Shown here in pieces: positions 23,401-30,983 of a stretch of 64,000 bases of DNA; the first letter of the stretch is position 1, and each line of letters starts with the position of its first letter. The notes under the pieces are model-generated. The model was not told where the DNA came from. It did not search any database and saw only the letters and a program-made list of their open reading frames with translations. A program made the translations under genes and the position numbers. Source of the DNA: Pinguiococcus pyrenoidosus (lineage: Eukaryota > Sar > Pinguiophyceae > Pinguiochrysidales > Pinguiochrysidaceae); contig JAAMXY010001144.1 of NCBI GenBank assembly GCA_019677205.1, positions 1-64,000 on the forward strand, read 5' to 3'.

Positions 23401-24654
23401 CCAAGGATGAACTTCAGGGACGTCCACACGGGGATGCTGACTCTCTTCCGATTCACCACGGGAGAGAACTGGAACGAGTTCATGCACGACTTGGCGCAGC
23501 GTCCGGAAGGCTGCACTGCCGATCCGGAATACGACCCGGGGGTCTGCTACTTCGAGGGTTTCTACTTCAAGGAGGTCAACGGCTGCGTGCCCCTCGACGG
23601 CTGCGGGTCGATCTTGATCTACCCATACATGCTACTGTTCGTGGTTGCAGCCCTCATCATCGTGAATTTGCTGATCGGAGCAGTTCTCACCGCCTTCGAC
23701 GACGCTCGGCGCTCCAACGAAGAAATCGAGAAGGCGCTGGACAAAGGGGAGATGTACCAGTTTAACTTCCGCGAGTTCCAGCAGGCGTGGGCCGTCTATG
23801 ACCCGTCCGCGACGAGCTACATCACGATCGACCAGCTTGGTGACCTGCTCCAGGATCTGCAGCCGCCATGGGGGTTCGGACGGGAGCATCTGACATCCGA
23901 ACGAGAGCTGAATCGCAAGCTACGAACCTTGAGCCTGAAGGTCTACGAGGAGTGCACGGTCCATTTCGTCGAGGTCCTGGTCGCTCTGAGCATGAACCAC
24001 CTCCGTGAGCAGGCAGCGCAAAGCGGCGCTGCGGGGTTCAAGGCGCCGGAGGAGCTACGCGCAGTCAGAGCCTTGTACCGAAACGTGCACGAAGTAGTCA
24101 AAGCAACCCGCAACGGTCGCAAGCCCATCCGCGACTGTGACGGACGCCCCTTCACAGTTGCACATATCCTTGCGTTCCGCGTCATCACCCGAAGCGGGTG
24201 GTACCGACGTCACGCGAAGAACGACCGGTCAAGGCGCCGCGCTACGCGAGACCACGGCGGCAGCTTCAAGTGGACCCAGCTCGCTCCCGATCCTGCGGAG
24301 ACGAAGGAGGCGCTCAAGCTTCTGCGCGCCCGAAGCAGTGAATTGAGCAAGAAACCCGCTCAGCAGGACAATGTCAAGGTCCACTTCTCCACCAAGGGGG
24401 ACTTCCAGCGGCGACGAATGCACTCGGATCGCCATTCGAGTACATCGTCGATCCACTTATCCCTTGGCGGCAGTAGTCAGCGTTCGTCTGGGGGAAAGGG
24501 TGAGGCGGTCGTCTCACCGCTATCAAGGGACACCTCAGGCAGCGGCATATCCAGTCAAGAGGGGGAGATTCGCCGGGAGTCGACAAGTCTGTTGGGCGAG
24601 AAGCTAGTAGAAGCAGAAGATTCCCCGTTCGAATCGAACCTGGATCGCGTGTGA
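17404..24654 (+). CDS. Four-domain voltage-gated calcium channel alpha subunit
   Basis: Pore subunit of a CaV-type channel, about 2,395 residues. Exons are 17404-17541 and 17605-24654; the 63-nt intron is GTACGT...CCAG, in frame and free of stops. Four repeats of six helices are present. Their S4 segments are Arg-rich: AIRVVRALRPLRSL, SALRAFRAFRLF, ALKALRAGRALRPL, VLRAFRILRALRMM. The four pore loops read SLEGW, TGENW, TTEGW and TGENW, an EEEE ring typical of Ca2+ selectivity. An EF-hand-like segment follows repeat IV (FNFREFQQAWAVYDPSATSY). The II-III linker is long and charged. A Ser/Arg-rich insert of about 130 residues lies between S2 and S3 of repeat III (about 21343-21744). Such channels act in flagellar and plasma membranes of protists. 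The ATG at 17404 is the first in frame; an upstream exon is possible. Confidence 0.95.
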   Translation: MASAFLAEKVADEVGEAKDPDSTMRASLQEELDSKDQVLSSANVLEVRVTCVHGAHPLRIFTSPLRQSWDDRVLGMTPHNPVRRVLLNIVKHPLFDAFILLCIIANSVFMGLADFRCVDRDTGTIDTEPTNVPGTDEPLFARDCRGNSVERNELFLALEAPFNILFMVELAMRMLALGPVAYFRDRWNWIDFVVTVFGAISLFATDEFAAVDAIRVVRALRPLRSLSKVQKLQVLVLSVLHAIPQLVSVLAVLVLLYVVFAVLGLSLFMGTAYARCRITPYPVLHSWTPDQDFSDFRCLNASNVNLPSSAFPTKGDSPWRESQECFWPLDESDERNCALISIIPFNRGYECQFEDAVVEFEGVRRNFSRTCGSNYDGYGSARFSGGFIPLYNRTLSTDELMDRPVYLPSKNYGYPVFDNVFTAIVTIIQVNSLEGWAEIMINAMDSTSPVVAALFFILLVIVGAFVVLNLVLAVLEASFSSRKVILKQEKKRKKQLQDFKRKRRGSVVTSASTLQESLKEVAGSFRLKGGKGKQSYGQHISSVMRRVEADEASSRSRKKFMALAADAESGSMSLSGSSAERTVATVSSSRGTGITSSIQRWTMMDYDHQGPLHILREAFANNRVQGFLLALVILNAAVLAVDRHPIDDTEAHIYQGINGILTIVFALELAIKILAFGPYGFIAGDKAGVWWAMTDALITVLALLQLILDPPLIFGGDGDSSTASVSALRAFRAFRLFHIFPGLRKLQTLLKKMFTAFVRVSTIVVLLGIVVYIYALLGMNVFANRLRFDEDTNQPVGLTNPGWDEAVVPRSHFDALDQSVVTLFILLTGENWDNIMFDMWRARGVAAPLFVISFIVFGQLFIVNLLVAVLISTFEGSSKRRGSVLATKEGKQLEQSRTLEALNLAQGATVRPDSAADSLGTMPPLRKNVSSRSLTGDRRIRAQALRGRLTHSTSDRNLGHETEASQRPPRQGSSRRLGRDGPSFFGVHRSDSARSIPSLPEVEAADRLSSVKEVKREVLPSQGMRRKLSATILAPLTHPLVGDPSAARASQADDQSSKPSDQSSLSTGDAKAAEEEVFTKEESFPKEEEEVVPKEQPEPVKRRSWLPPPGGWMASENAEGARPRSKSVEALTEAAIRQHDAAYETKEPHTSSELAQSPSSSPFLQRHAAPDLTVEEFLSVGPGKHSDDVSSSEERPTGETIYLRRVDFFRMLRALHDAGSSVSIVTSGVVWSWERVMGYVSRFRDLCSSIVESIWFSRASLIAILMSCVILVLDTPLSDPDSQTTRILTALDYTVTCLFALEAAIKISAMGFLCPRNPVSEADTVQGTLRRVKDSLLTPFRPRDSTVAAQESSNYIPFAPTSVNNKPFAGNRLSDSQSMTESVGRARDSNMTSLASFRYGESYGQSSRSLRARESFSSQFSSSARATNLTSSMRRYNFASNDGSGRIAYLQDTWNRLDFVIVIVSVLSMALDVSGVNDNNLDALKALRAGRALRPLALVKTHPQLRLVVAALFASTPDILNLVLIILLMFAVFAVLFTAELKGELRACMGSTFDAFVAGTIFQDVLENPRPFSEFTAEEQSAFINADFFDYTSDDCQSALNSFGTTGREMCDCYGAEWDEVVPQVFDNVGISLLSLLEMCTTEGWADILYAAADARGIDEQPIRDANWDSGIPALFIVFMLLGSFFAVSAFIGVIYDNFVRKKRNAEREGYPTLITEEQARWIEVATIGAQWRPKAMQRRSFVENKVNSVGSLDRRSTRISWSDVLQEVKPGIFSFDSLHRQGSDLSENSYELALGRAQPGRARYSRLRELKRRFRRQCLMLTLSDPFRIFIVTAITLNTIVLCMQFFGQPSLYTTVLEIMNLAFLVIFILEAMLKVTGTGWRRYISDHWNKFDFLLVVLGVAQFAFFVTVSGSDVFRGNEGRGGGTGYATVLRAFRILRALRMMKASGSIRQMFGTIVRTTPALVNVGALLVLCLFVFAIIGNQLFAKVAFNDSGVHGPRMNFRDVHTGMLTLFRFTTGENWNEFMHDLAQRPEGCTADPEYDPGVCYFEGFYFKEVNGCVPLDGCGSILIYPYMLLFVVAALIIVNLLIGAVLTAFDDARRSNEEIEKALDKGEMYQFNFREFQQAWAVYDPSATSYITIDQLGDLLQDLQPPWGFGREHLTSERELNRKLRTLSLKVYEECTVHFVEVLVALSMNHLREQAAQSGAAGFKAPEELRAVRALYRNVHEVVKATRNGRKPIRDCDGRPFTVAHILAFRVITRSGWYRRHAKNDRSRRRATRDHGGSFKWTQLAPDPAETKEALKLLRARSSELSKKPAQQDNVKVHFSTKGDFQRRRMHSDRHSSTSSIHLSLGGSSQRSSGGKGEAVVSPLSRDTSGSGISSQEGEIRRESTSLLGEKLVEAEDSPFESNLDRV

Positions 24655-24680
24655 CACCGTGGAGCTTGCCGCTTGTCCTA

Positions 24681-24745
24681 AGAGACTTGCCTCAGAGACT
24701 TGCCTCAGAGACTTGCCTCACCGACTTGCCTCACCGACTTGGCTC
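24681..24745. repeat. Tandem repeat, 13-bp unit, five copies
   Basis: Five head-to-tail 13-bp copies: three of AGAGACTTGCCTC, then ACCGACTTGCCTC and ACCGACTTGGCTC. They lie just after the channel stop codon, in the gap between two convergent genes. A second 13-bp repeat of different sequence sits in a similar place at 1273-1327. Confidence 0.95.
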
Positions 24746-24937
24746 GGAGGGGTGCGATAGAGCGGATTGTACAAAGTGTCCTGTTGTCTTGCACACCCGG
24801 CTTTGGAAAGTAAGAGTCATGCTACCGAAGCAACGTTTTGGAGAATCGTCTTGGCTACAATTGCACCATCCTCAAGGTGGGTAGCCTCGATGGGAGCGAT
24901 GGTCTCTCCGTCTTCTTGTTCAGGAGCTCATGGCAGC

Positions 24938-26359
24938 CTAAACAACGCGTTCTGACAGCTCCGCGTCTTTTGCGAGCTCCTCCAGCATGGCCTCCAGCGC
25001 CTCCACGTCTTCAATGGAGTAGCAGCCTGTCTTCTGAGACTCTTCTCCGGCAGTGAATGCCGCTTCGCGGAACCGGAGAGTTTGTCCATTCAGCACAAAG
25101 CGAACGCGCAGCTCGTTTGGGGCCTACAAGCGCGTGGCAAACCAACAACATCAGCCGATAGGCACCAAAGTCGCGTTGTAACGGCTGCGACATTGCCCGT
25201 TTCGCCTAGCACCCTGACTCACCTCGACTTGTCGGAGCAGCTCGATTCGGAAGAGCGACGCATACGGCGGCCAACCTCTGTAGTCCAGCCCCAGCGTGGA
25301 TATTGCGGAGATCAGGGTGGCATCATGACCGGAGTACACAACCAACTCCGGCGGGCAGGACTCTCCATTTGCTGTTCTTTTCGCAGCAGCCAGCACAGTT
25401 CGGAGGAAATGCCTGCACAACTGCCCGGCGCCAAAGTGCCCGACAAGGCGTCCCTCTGGTGAATCATTGTAGACCGTGTACCATCTGTCCACGGCGCCCT
25501 TGCGGATGAGATCGCGCCCCTCCGGCGTGATCAGCTCCGTCATGCCCAGCGCTGTGGTGTCCCCGTGATCGTCGTAGCACTGCAACACCTCCATGAGCGC
25601 TGTGAACTTCAACGCGGGTCCGATCCACTTCCCCGGTTGGATGGCCCGAGACTTCTCCTGGTTCAGCAGGCCCTTCTCCAGCAGAACGGCGGTGACGTGT
25701 TTGCGCAGCTCGAGCAGCGCGTTGGGCTCCCTGACACGCGCCTCCTGAATCTTCTCGAGCCGCTTCTGCGCTTCCGGGCGCATCGCCCGGTCGCAGATCA
25801 TAGCGTCCGTGAGGCGGAGCTCGATGCCCACCGCAACGCCGTCGGGATACAGCCCGTCGAGAAACGCTCGGAGAGACTCCACGGTGCGGGTGGTGGTCAG
25901 CGGCGGCCCCGTGCTGTACACGCGGAGTCTCCCAGGTTCTGCAGGGGGTGGGAACGCCTTGGTGTCCACGACACCATCGAGCTGCGCGAACTCGCTTCGC
26001 AGGCTCGCCCCGAGCTCGTTCAGCTGCAAGATTCCTTTCTTCGTCAGGCGTCCCCAGGGCCCCCCGGCCTTGGGCAGGCACAGCGCCTCGTCCCTGTCGC
26101 CGTCGCCTCCTGGCGTCGCGCTCCCATCTCTCCTGCTCACGACCGGTGCCAGGGCCGCGAGTCGCCGGAGCTCCTCCTCCGAGGGCAGCCTCGGCTCCCA
26201 CCGCTCGGCGTCCTCCAGCTCCACGTTGGGGGCGCGGTCGCCGTGGCGGTGCAGCAGCTGCAGATGCACCAGCTCAAAGGTGGGCCCAGAGGCCAAGCTG
26301 CGCGCGAGGGGGAAGGCCACAGCCCCGAGAAGCACCTTGTTGAGGAAGCGGCGCCGCAT
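24938..26359 (-). CDS. Histidine acid phosphatase family protein
   Basis: Phosphatase of the branch-2 histidine phosphatase superfamily, 440 residues. Exons 25223-26359 and 24938-25123 flank a 99-nt intron (GTGAGT...TTGTAG). The catalytic N-terminal motif is LLHRHGDRAPN (RHGxRxP) and the C-terminal proton-donor motif is SGHDATL. The last exon (APNELRVRFVLNGQ...) completes the fold's C-terminus. The chosen start (MRRRFLNKVLLGAVAF, ATG at 26359) looks like a signal peptide. An upstream in-frame ATG at 26488 would overlap the ATG of the divergent methyltransferase and is less likely. Relatives include lysophosphatidic acid phosphatase ACP6 and 2-phosphoxylose phosphatase; the substrate cannot be decided here. 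Confidence 0.87.
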
Positions 26360-26486
26360 CGTCAGTGGCGTCCGGTGCCGCGAAGCCAAGGCGTACGTAT
26401 GCCTTGGGGTTCTGTCGACGCTATAGAACAGCCGAATAACCCCGACCAGTCCCGGACCCAAGCCGCGAATCTCGTCGACGGGCGCC

Positions 26487-27316
26487 ATGGGAGACGAGCA
26501 CAGAGGCCCCACAGGCCAGGGGTCGAGCCCAGGAGGCGCCTTGGGTCAGGCGGTGGTGGTCGGCCTCGGCCTGGGGCTCGGCGCCCTCGGCGTGGTGCTG
26601 TATCCCTTCGTGGCGATTCCCATCACCAGGTCCCTGCCGTACATGCACACGCCAGTGTCCTGCCGGCGGCAGGGCTTTGCCAGGCTGCGCAAGATCCTGG
26701 CGGAGCCGTCGAGGCGGCGGACCTTTGTGGATCTGGGCAGCGGCGCCGGGGAGATGGTCCTTACTGCTGTGCGGGACGAGGGTTTCTCGAGAGCCGAGGG
26801 GATCGAGCTCAACTGGGGACTGGTGCTCGTCAGTTGGCTCCAGGCGTGGCGCCAGGGTCTCACCAGTCGCGTACGCTTCCACTATGGCGACTTGTGGGCG
26901 AGAAGCCTGAGAGACTTTGATGTGATCATGATGTTCGGAGTGAAGCCGCTGATGAGGCCGCTCGCAGAGAAGGTCCGTCCCCCGCATACCGACGTCCACT
27001 CGATGGGCTTGCATTGCCTCCCAGGCCTCAGCGGAGACAAACAGGTGGAGAAGGAGACCCATGGGACTGACGTGCTGCTTCGTCGCTCCAGGTTCGAAGG
27101 GAGTGCCGTCCTGGAACCATCGTGATGCTCCGGGTTTTCATCCTGCCCCATGACGTCCTCGGAGAGACCTCGAAGGCGGCGGCGAAGGCGGCGGCGAAGG
27201 CGGCGAGCAACGCATCGGAATCAGAAAGAGGATCCCCTGCACCGGCGCAGGGGCAGATGCGGACGCTGCACACGGTGGCCAGAGAGGGGAAATTCACCTT
27301 CTACGAAGTGCGATGA
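26487..27316 (+). CDS. Lysine methyltransferase of the ATPSCKMT/FAM173 family
   Basis: Exons 26487-26972 and 27092-27316 (119-nt intron, donor GTCCGT) encode 236 residues. A hydrophobic N-terminal segment (GQAVVVGLGLGLGALGVVLY) precedes an AdoMet-binding fold: FVDLGSGAGEMVLTA (motif I), then GIELNWGLVLVSWLQAW, FHYGDLW and VIMMFGV. This order and spacing fit FAM173B/ATPSCKMT, which methylates a lysine of the mitochondrial ATP synthase c subunit. Splicing restores MRPLAEK + VRRECRPGTIVMLRVF, which continues the fold. An Ala/Lys repeat (AAAKAAAKAA) follows. Membrane anchoring and mitochondrial location are inferred from the family. It is divergent from the phosphatase gene, with 127 bp between the starts. 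Confidence 0.82.
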
Positions 27317-27415
27317 CGCTGGTTGGGGGCGGTCGACTCCAGAGCAAAAGAGAAAACGTTTCACACAGGTCTCCAGCTTCTTCAGACTGTATCTTCTATG
27401 CGTGAGCTGGGCTCA

Positions 27416-28432
27416 TCATGGGCGGTAGCCCATGATTCTTTGGCGTGGCAGGTGCTTTGCGTCTTCCAAGCCCGGAAGCTCGATGCCGTGGCGCCGGAAG
27501 AGCGCTATTGCGGTCCCTTGTCGCAGCGACTGCATGTACCACCGAAGCCTCAATCGATCCTCGTCAGCCTGCGACAAGCTCCCTGGCCTCAAGCCGTGCT
27601 TGGCTTGCAGATACGCCAGCGTGATGGCAGTGGCGACACTAAGATTGAATGACTCTGCAAAGCCCCGCATGGGAAGAAAGAAGCGAAAGTCCGCCAAGCC
27701 CCGTGCCTCCTCCGAGATTCCGCGATCTTCGTTGCCCATAATCACCAGAATATCCTCATCATCCCTTACGAGCGCTTCTTGCTGGCCTGAGCCTGCCTCG
27801 CCTGCCTCGAAGCTCATGTCGTTAATGTCCACCGCGCCGGAGCTAAGGTCGGACGCCAAGACGCGCAGCTTCGGGTTCGCCGCCCGGAGCTTCTGCAGGG
27901 CTGCAGCAACGGACCCGTGCTCCTCCAGAAGGAGCCATTGCGCACTGCCCGCAGAGCTTTTCATGCTCCGCAAGCGCCCGCGCGCGCGTTCTTCCGCGGG
28001 ACTCTGCTCCTCCGGCACCTCCTCCTCGATTCCGTACGCTCTCGGGTCCACGACCACGTGAACTCTCGCCACCCCAAAGGCGTCCATGGACCTGAGACAG
28101 GCCCAGACATTGCTGGGATTCGCCGGATTCTCGAAGAGAAACTGCACGCGCCCGCAGCGCTGGCCCAGAACCTCCTCGAGCCGCTCTTTCCGCTGCTCCG
28201 TGAGCAACGGAGAGACTAGACTCAAGGCCTTGGCCACTTTTTCGTCATCCAGCTGCGCCAGAACGCCGGCCAAAGGGTCGGAGGAGCCCTCTGCCTCAAA
28301 CCCCTTCGGATTGGCGCCGTAGTCCCAATCGCCTAGGCTGGCGAAGCCGCTTGTCCGGCGCGCCACTCTGGTCAGCTGACCCCGCAGCAGGCAGCTGAGC
28401 GCCACGGAGTGCATCATGAGCCTCGTGCGCAT
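27416..28432 (-). CDS. SpoU/TrmH-family RNA 2'-O-ribose methyltransferase
   Basis: Single-exon gene of 338 residues from the ATG at 28432. The N-terminal EQRKERLEEVLGQR resembles the TrmH N-terminal extension. Then come LFENPANPSNVWACLRSMDA (motif 1, NxxNxxxxxRt-like), FGVARVHVVVDP, IMGNEDRGISEEA (motif 2) and LPMRGFAESFNLSVATAITL (motif 3, with the SLNVSVA-like core). SpoU/SPOUT enzymes bind AdoMet in a trefoil knot; TrmH itself methylates G18 of tRNA. The first 30 residues (MRTRLMMHSVALSCLLRGQL...) are basic and hydrophobic, like an organelle-targeting peptide. The RNA target and compartment are inferred only. Confidence 0.88.
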   Translation of the reverse strand: MRTRLMMHSVALSCLLRGQLTRVARRTSGFASLGDWDYGANPKGFEAEGSSDPLAGVLAQLDDEKVAKALSLVSPLLTEQRKERLEEVLGQRCGRVQFLFENPANPSNVWACLRSMDAFGVARVHVVVDPRAYGIEEEVPEEQSPAEERARGRLRSMKSSAGSAQWLLLEEHGSVAAALQKLRAANPKLRVLASDLSSGAVDINDMSFEAGEAGSGQQEALVRDDEDILVIMGNEDRGISEEARGLADFRFFLPMRGFAESFNLSVATAITLAYLQAKHGLRPGSLSQADEDRLRLRWYMQSLRQGTAIALFRRHGIELPGLEDAKHLPRQRIMGYRP

Positions 28433-29098
28433 CACGGGAGGCGCTTGCGATGCTCAAGAGATCGGGCTGTGCGCCGGAGGCGGTGGCACGTGCTCGAGCG
28501 GCACCCTGCGTCGGCACTGCGGCGCGCAAAACGCGCTTTCGCAAGTTGGGTAGGCACTATTTTCCGACCAGCTGGACACTATGGAGTGAAGCTGCAAATA
28601 AGGAAGCACTATAGAGTGGAGCGTTTCCTGGCTGTCGTGCGCCGCTTCTGCCGACTCGAGGCGACAGCAGGGCGAAGAAGGGTGGAATCTTCCTGTTGAA
28701 TAGAAAGACAGCGAGAGAGAATCGGGAGGAAGACAGAGGAGAGTGAAGAAAGCAGCTTGCACCGTCTTTTGTGTGCCGAGGACGCTCGACCACACAAGCT
28801 CCGAGCGCAGAAGAGGCCAGGGCGGCTTGAACACCACCTCCCGCCCAGAACTGCGACAGCACTTGAAAGCAGTCCGGGCGCTTCTTGCACAAGCTTAAGC
28901 AAGCCCGGAAGGAAGGGCGGTCCTGCTGAGATGCCGACTGCCAAGAGGGGATCGGCCCAGCACGGCGCCATCCAACAAGGACTGATGGAAGCGGCCGCGG
29001 GGACTGCACCCAACAAGGCACCATTGCTCGACGGGCAGCAAGTCCTTCGCATGCGCGCGCGTACTACTCTTTCAGTATGTTGCCTCTTCCACTCTCGC
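28433..29098. other. Intergenic region, no gene recognised
   Basis: 666 bp between the start of the TrmH gene and the stop of the next minus-strand gene. It presumably contains the TrmH promoter and leader and the upstream gene's 3' end. I see no conserved frame or RNA gene. Confidence 0.4.
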
Positions 29099-29806
29099 TC
29101 AATCCTTCGCCGCGCCTCGGCGCTTCTTCAGCTGCTCAAGGCGCCGCTGCTTGCGAGACGGTTTCTTGCGCTGCGTTGCCTCGGGCAGGTCTGCTTCGAT
29201 CTCGTCTTGGCCTGCCTTTGCTTCTACCCCTGCTCCTGCCACGGATACTCCTGCTCTTGCTCCTGCTGCTGCTCCTGCTGCTGTTGCTGCTGCTGTTGCT
29301 GTTGCCGCTGCCGTGCCTCGCTTCTGGACGCCTCTCCAACCATCATCTCGCTGCTCGTGCAAGCCCCACCCGGGCCCGCGCCGCTCGTTGGCCTTCTCGC
29401 GACGCGTCCGCTCCTCCAGCTCCTTCGCCTCGTCGGGGTGCTCGGCCATCCACTTCAGGTACACCATGGACGTGATGGACACCAGGCGACTGCGACCAAA
29501 CTCATCCGTGATCTCCACTTCCAGGTCGTCCGGCGCCTCTGTTGAGCGGTATTTCCTCATTTTCGCCCTCAGAATGGCCTCTCTGTCCACGTTCTCCTCG
29601 GCGTTCTTGGCCTCCAGATCCTTCTTGATTCGCTCTTCGACACCAGGATTGCGGACCTCCTTCTTGCGCGAGGGCCTCGGCTCGCTTCGAAGGTGCTCCT
29701 CTTCCTCCACCACCTCTTTCAGCGGCTGCAGACTCTCCGCGCCCACGGCAATCTTTCGTCGCTTCCGCGGCAGCAACGTGGACTCGGTGAGGAACCCGAG
29801 AGACAT
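29099..29806 (-). CDS. Uncharacterised charged protein with a DEFGRSR motif
   Basis: Single frame of 235 residues from the ATG at 29806. It is rich in Glu, Lys and Arg and probably largely helical or disordered. One segment, LEVEITDEFGRSRLVS, resembles the short D-x-G-R-x-R box of CCDC174-type nuclear proteins, but nothing else aligns convincingly, so I give no function. The C-terminal part contains a poly-Ala/Thr run encoded by a CAG/CAA triplet repeat (about 29262-29325) and ends in a basic segment (KKPSRKQRRLEQLKKRRG) that could be a nuclear-localisation signal. It is divergent from NAA30, with 249 bp between starts. It could be spliced further than shown. Confidence 0.6.
   Translation of the reverse strand: MSLGFLTESTLLPRKRRKIAVGAESLQPLKEVVEEEEHLRSEPRPSRKKEVRNPGVEERIKKDLEAKNAEENVDREAILRAKMRKYRSTEAPDDLEVEITDEFGRSRLVSITSMVYLKWMAEHPDEAKELEERTRREKANERRGPGWGLHEQRDDGWRGVQKRGTAAATATAAATAAGAAAGARAGVSVAGAGVEAKAGQDEIEADLPEATQRKKPSRKQRRLEQLKKRRGAAKD
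29262..29325. repeat. CTG/TTG triplet repeat within a coding region
   Basis: An imperfect run of CTGCTG/TTGCTG triplets on the plus strand encodes an Ala/Thr-rich tract in the minus-strand gene 29099-29806. Confidence 0.88.
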
Positions 29807-30055
29807 CCTCGCGACCTCCTTCGTGGGACCGCGCCGCGCCTCGGGCCCAAGAGCAAGGCGTCCTCACAAGGTCTGCTCCCCGCGGTTCTGTGTCGCGCAT
29901 TCTCCAGATGACCGCAGTCATATCAGCAAGGCAGCAGCTAGCTCCGGCGCTTCGCGACACCGCCCTGGCATGACAGACGGATCGATGTAGGGCGTGGGCG
30001 CCTTGCCGACCAGAGCGCCGCAGCGTCCTCTCGCGACACGTTTCTGGCATGCAGC

Positions 30056-30631
30056 ATGTCGCAAGCGGCTGCGGAACAGCTTGCGAGGGAGCTCGACCAG
30101 GAACTGTTCTTGGACGATGAGACGGGCCACGACGTCGTGGAGGTCGGCGGTCTGCGGCTGGGAGTGCCGGACGGAGACGGCTTCGTGTACGCGCGCTTCA
30201 GCGGCGACGCCGCGCTGCAGGAGGTCATGGCCCTGGTGGACAGAGAGCTGAGTGAGCCCTACAGCATCTACACCTACCGGTACTTCCTCATGACGTGGCC
30301 CGAGCACTGTCTGGTGGTCCGCAAGGACGACCGCATGATCGGCTGCGTGGTGTGCAAGCTGGAGCAGGAGGCCTTCGCGTTCGCGGGGTACATCGCCATG
30401 CTGGTGGTGGAGAAGGACTTCAGAGGCTTCGGCATTGGCTCCCAGCTGGTGGTGGGGGCCATCGACTCCATGCGGAGAGACGGCGCGGAAGAAGTCGTCC
30501 TGGAGACGGAGGTCACCAACAAGGCGGCGCTGCGCCTCTACGAAAGGCTTGGCTTCTCCAGAGAGGAGCGCCTCTTCCGCTACTACCTGAATAACAATGA
30601 CGCCTTCCGCCTGAAGCTCTGGCTGAAGTAG
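30056..30631 (+). CDS. NAA30: N-alpha-acetyltransferase 30, catalytic subunit of NatC
   Basis: GNAT-fold enzyme that acetylates the N-terminal Met of proteins starting Met-hydrophobic, acting with NAA35 and NAA38. Single exon, 191 residues. Conserved NAA30 blocks are plain: LVDRELSEPYSIYTYRYFL, WPEHCLVV, GCVVCKLE, GYIAMLVVEKDFRGFGIGSQ (the acetyl-CoA-binding R/Q-x-x-G-x-G/A loop), LETEVTNKAALRLYERLGF and RLFRYYLNNNDAFRLKLWL. The N-terminal 45 residues precede the fold and are not conserved. The ATG at 30056 lies 249 bp from the start of the divergent upstream gene. No unusual feature is seen. Confidence 0.96.
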   Translation: MSQAAAEQLARELDQELFLDDETGHDVVEVGGLRLGVPDGDGFVYARFSGDAALQEVMALVDRELSEPYSIYTYRYFLMTWPEHCLVVRKDDRMIGCVVCKLEQEAFAFAGYIAMLVVEKDFRGFGIGSQLVVGAIDSMRRDGAEEVVLETEVTNKAALRLYERLGFSREERLFRYYLNNNDAFRLKLWLK

Positions 30632-30983
30632 AGCAGGACGTTGGGGAGGGATTTCCGGCCTTGCGGCAGAAACGCTTGCGTCGAGAAGCGCTTGTCTTTG
30701 CGCCTCGTTATTGGGTGCCAAGGATCGAATGCCATGCAAACGGAAGGACATGCAAGAGCCAAGAGGCAAGAGGCACGCTTCCAGCCAAATCCATCTGGAC
30801 AGCGCCAAAAGAAAGAAAAGAATCAGCAGCTTCATTGGTTGTGCTTTGAGTCAGCGCTATGCAGCCATGGCCTTCTACGTCATCTTCTCCACTCTGTGAC
30901 AGCATCTGTGATGATGCACCCAGCCACAGGGTATCGGAAGCCCGGCTTGAAACGGTTTGAAATTTCTGTTCTTCCTCCAGGCT
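30632..30983. other. Convergent intergenic region between NAA30 and PreP
   Basis: 352 bp between two 3' ends. It is likely 3' UTR and polyadenylation sequence of both genes. No conserved frame is seen. Confidence 0.4.

Noticed and set aside
25565-26920. 451-residue plus-strand open frame over the phosphatase
   Set aside because: Antisense to RHGDR-containing coding sequence and runs into the methyltransferase in a different frame.
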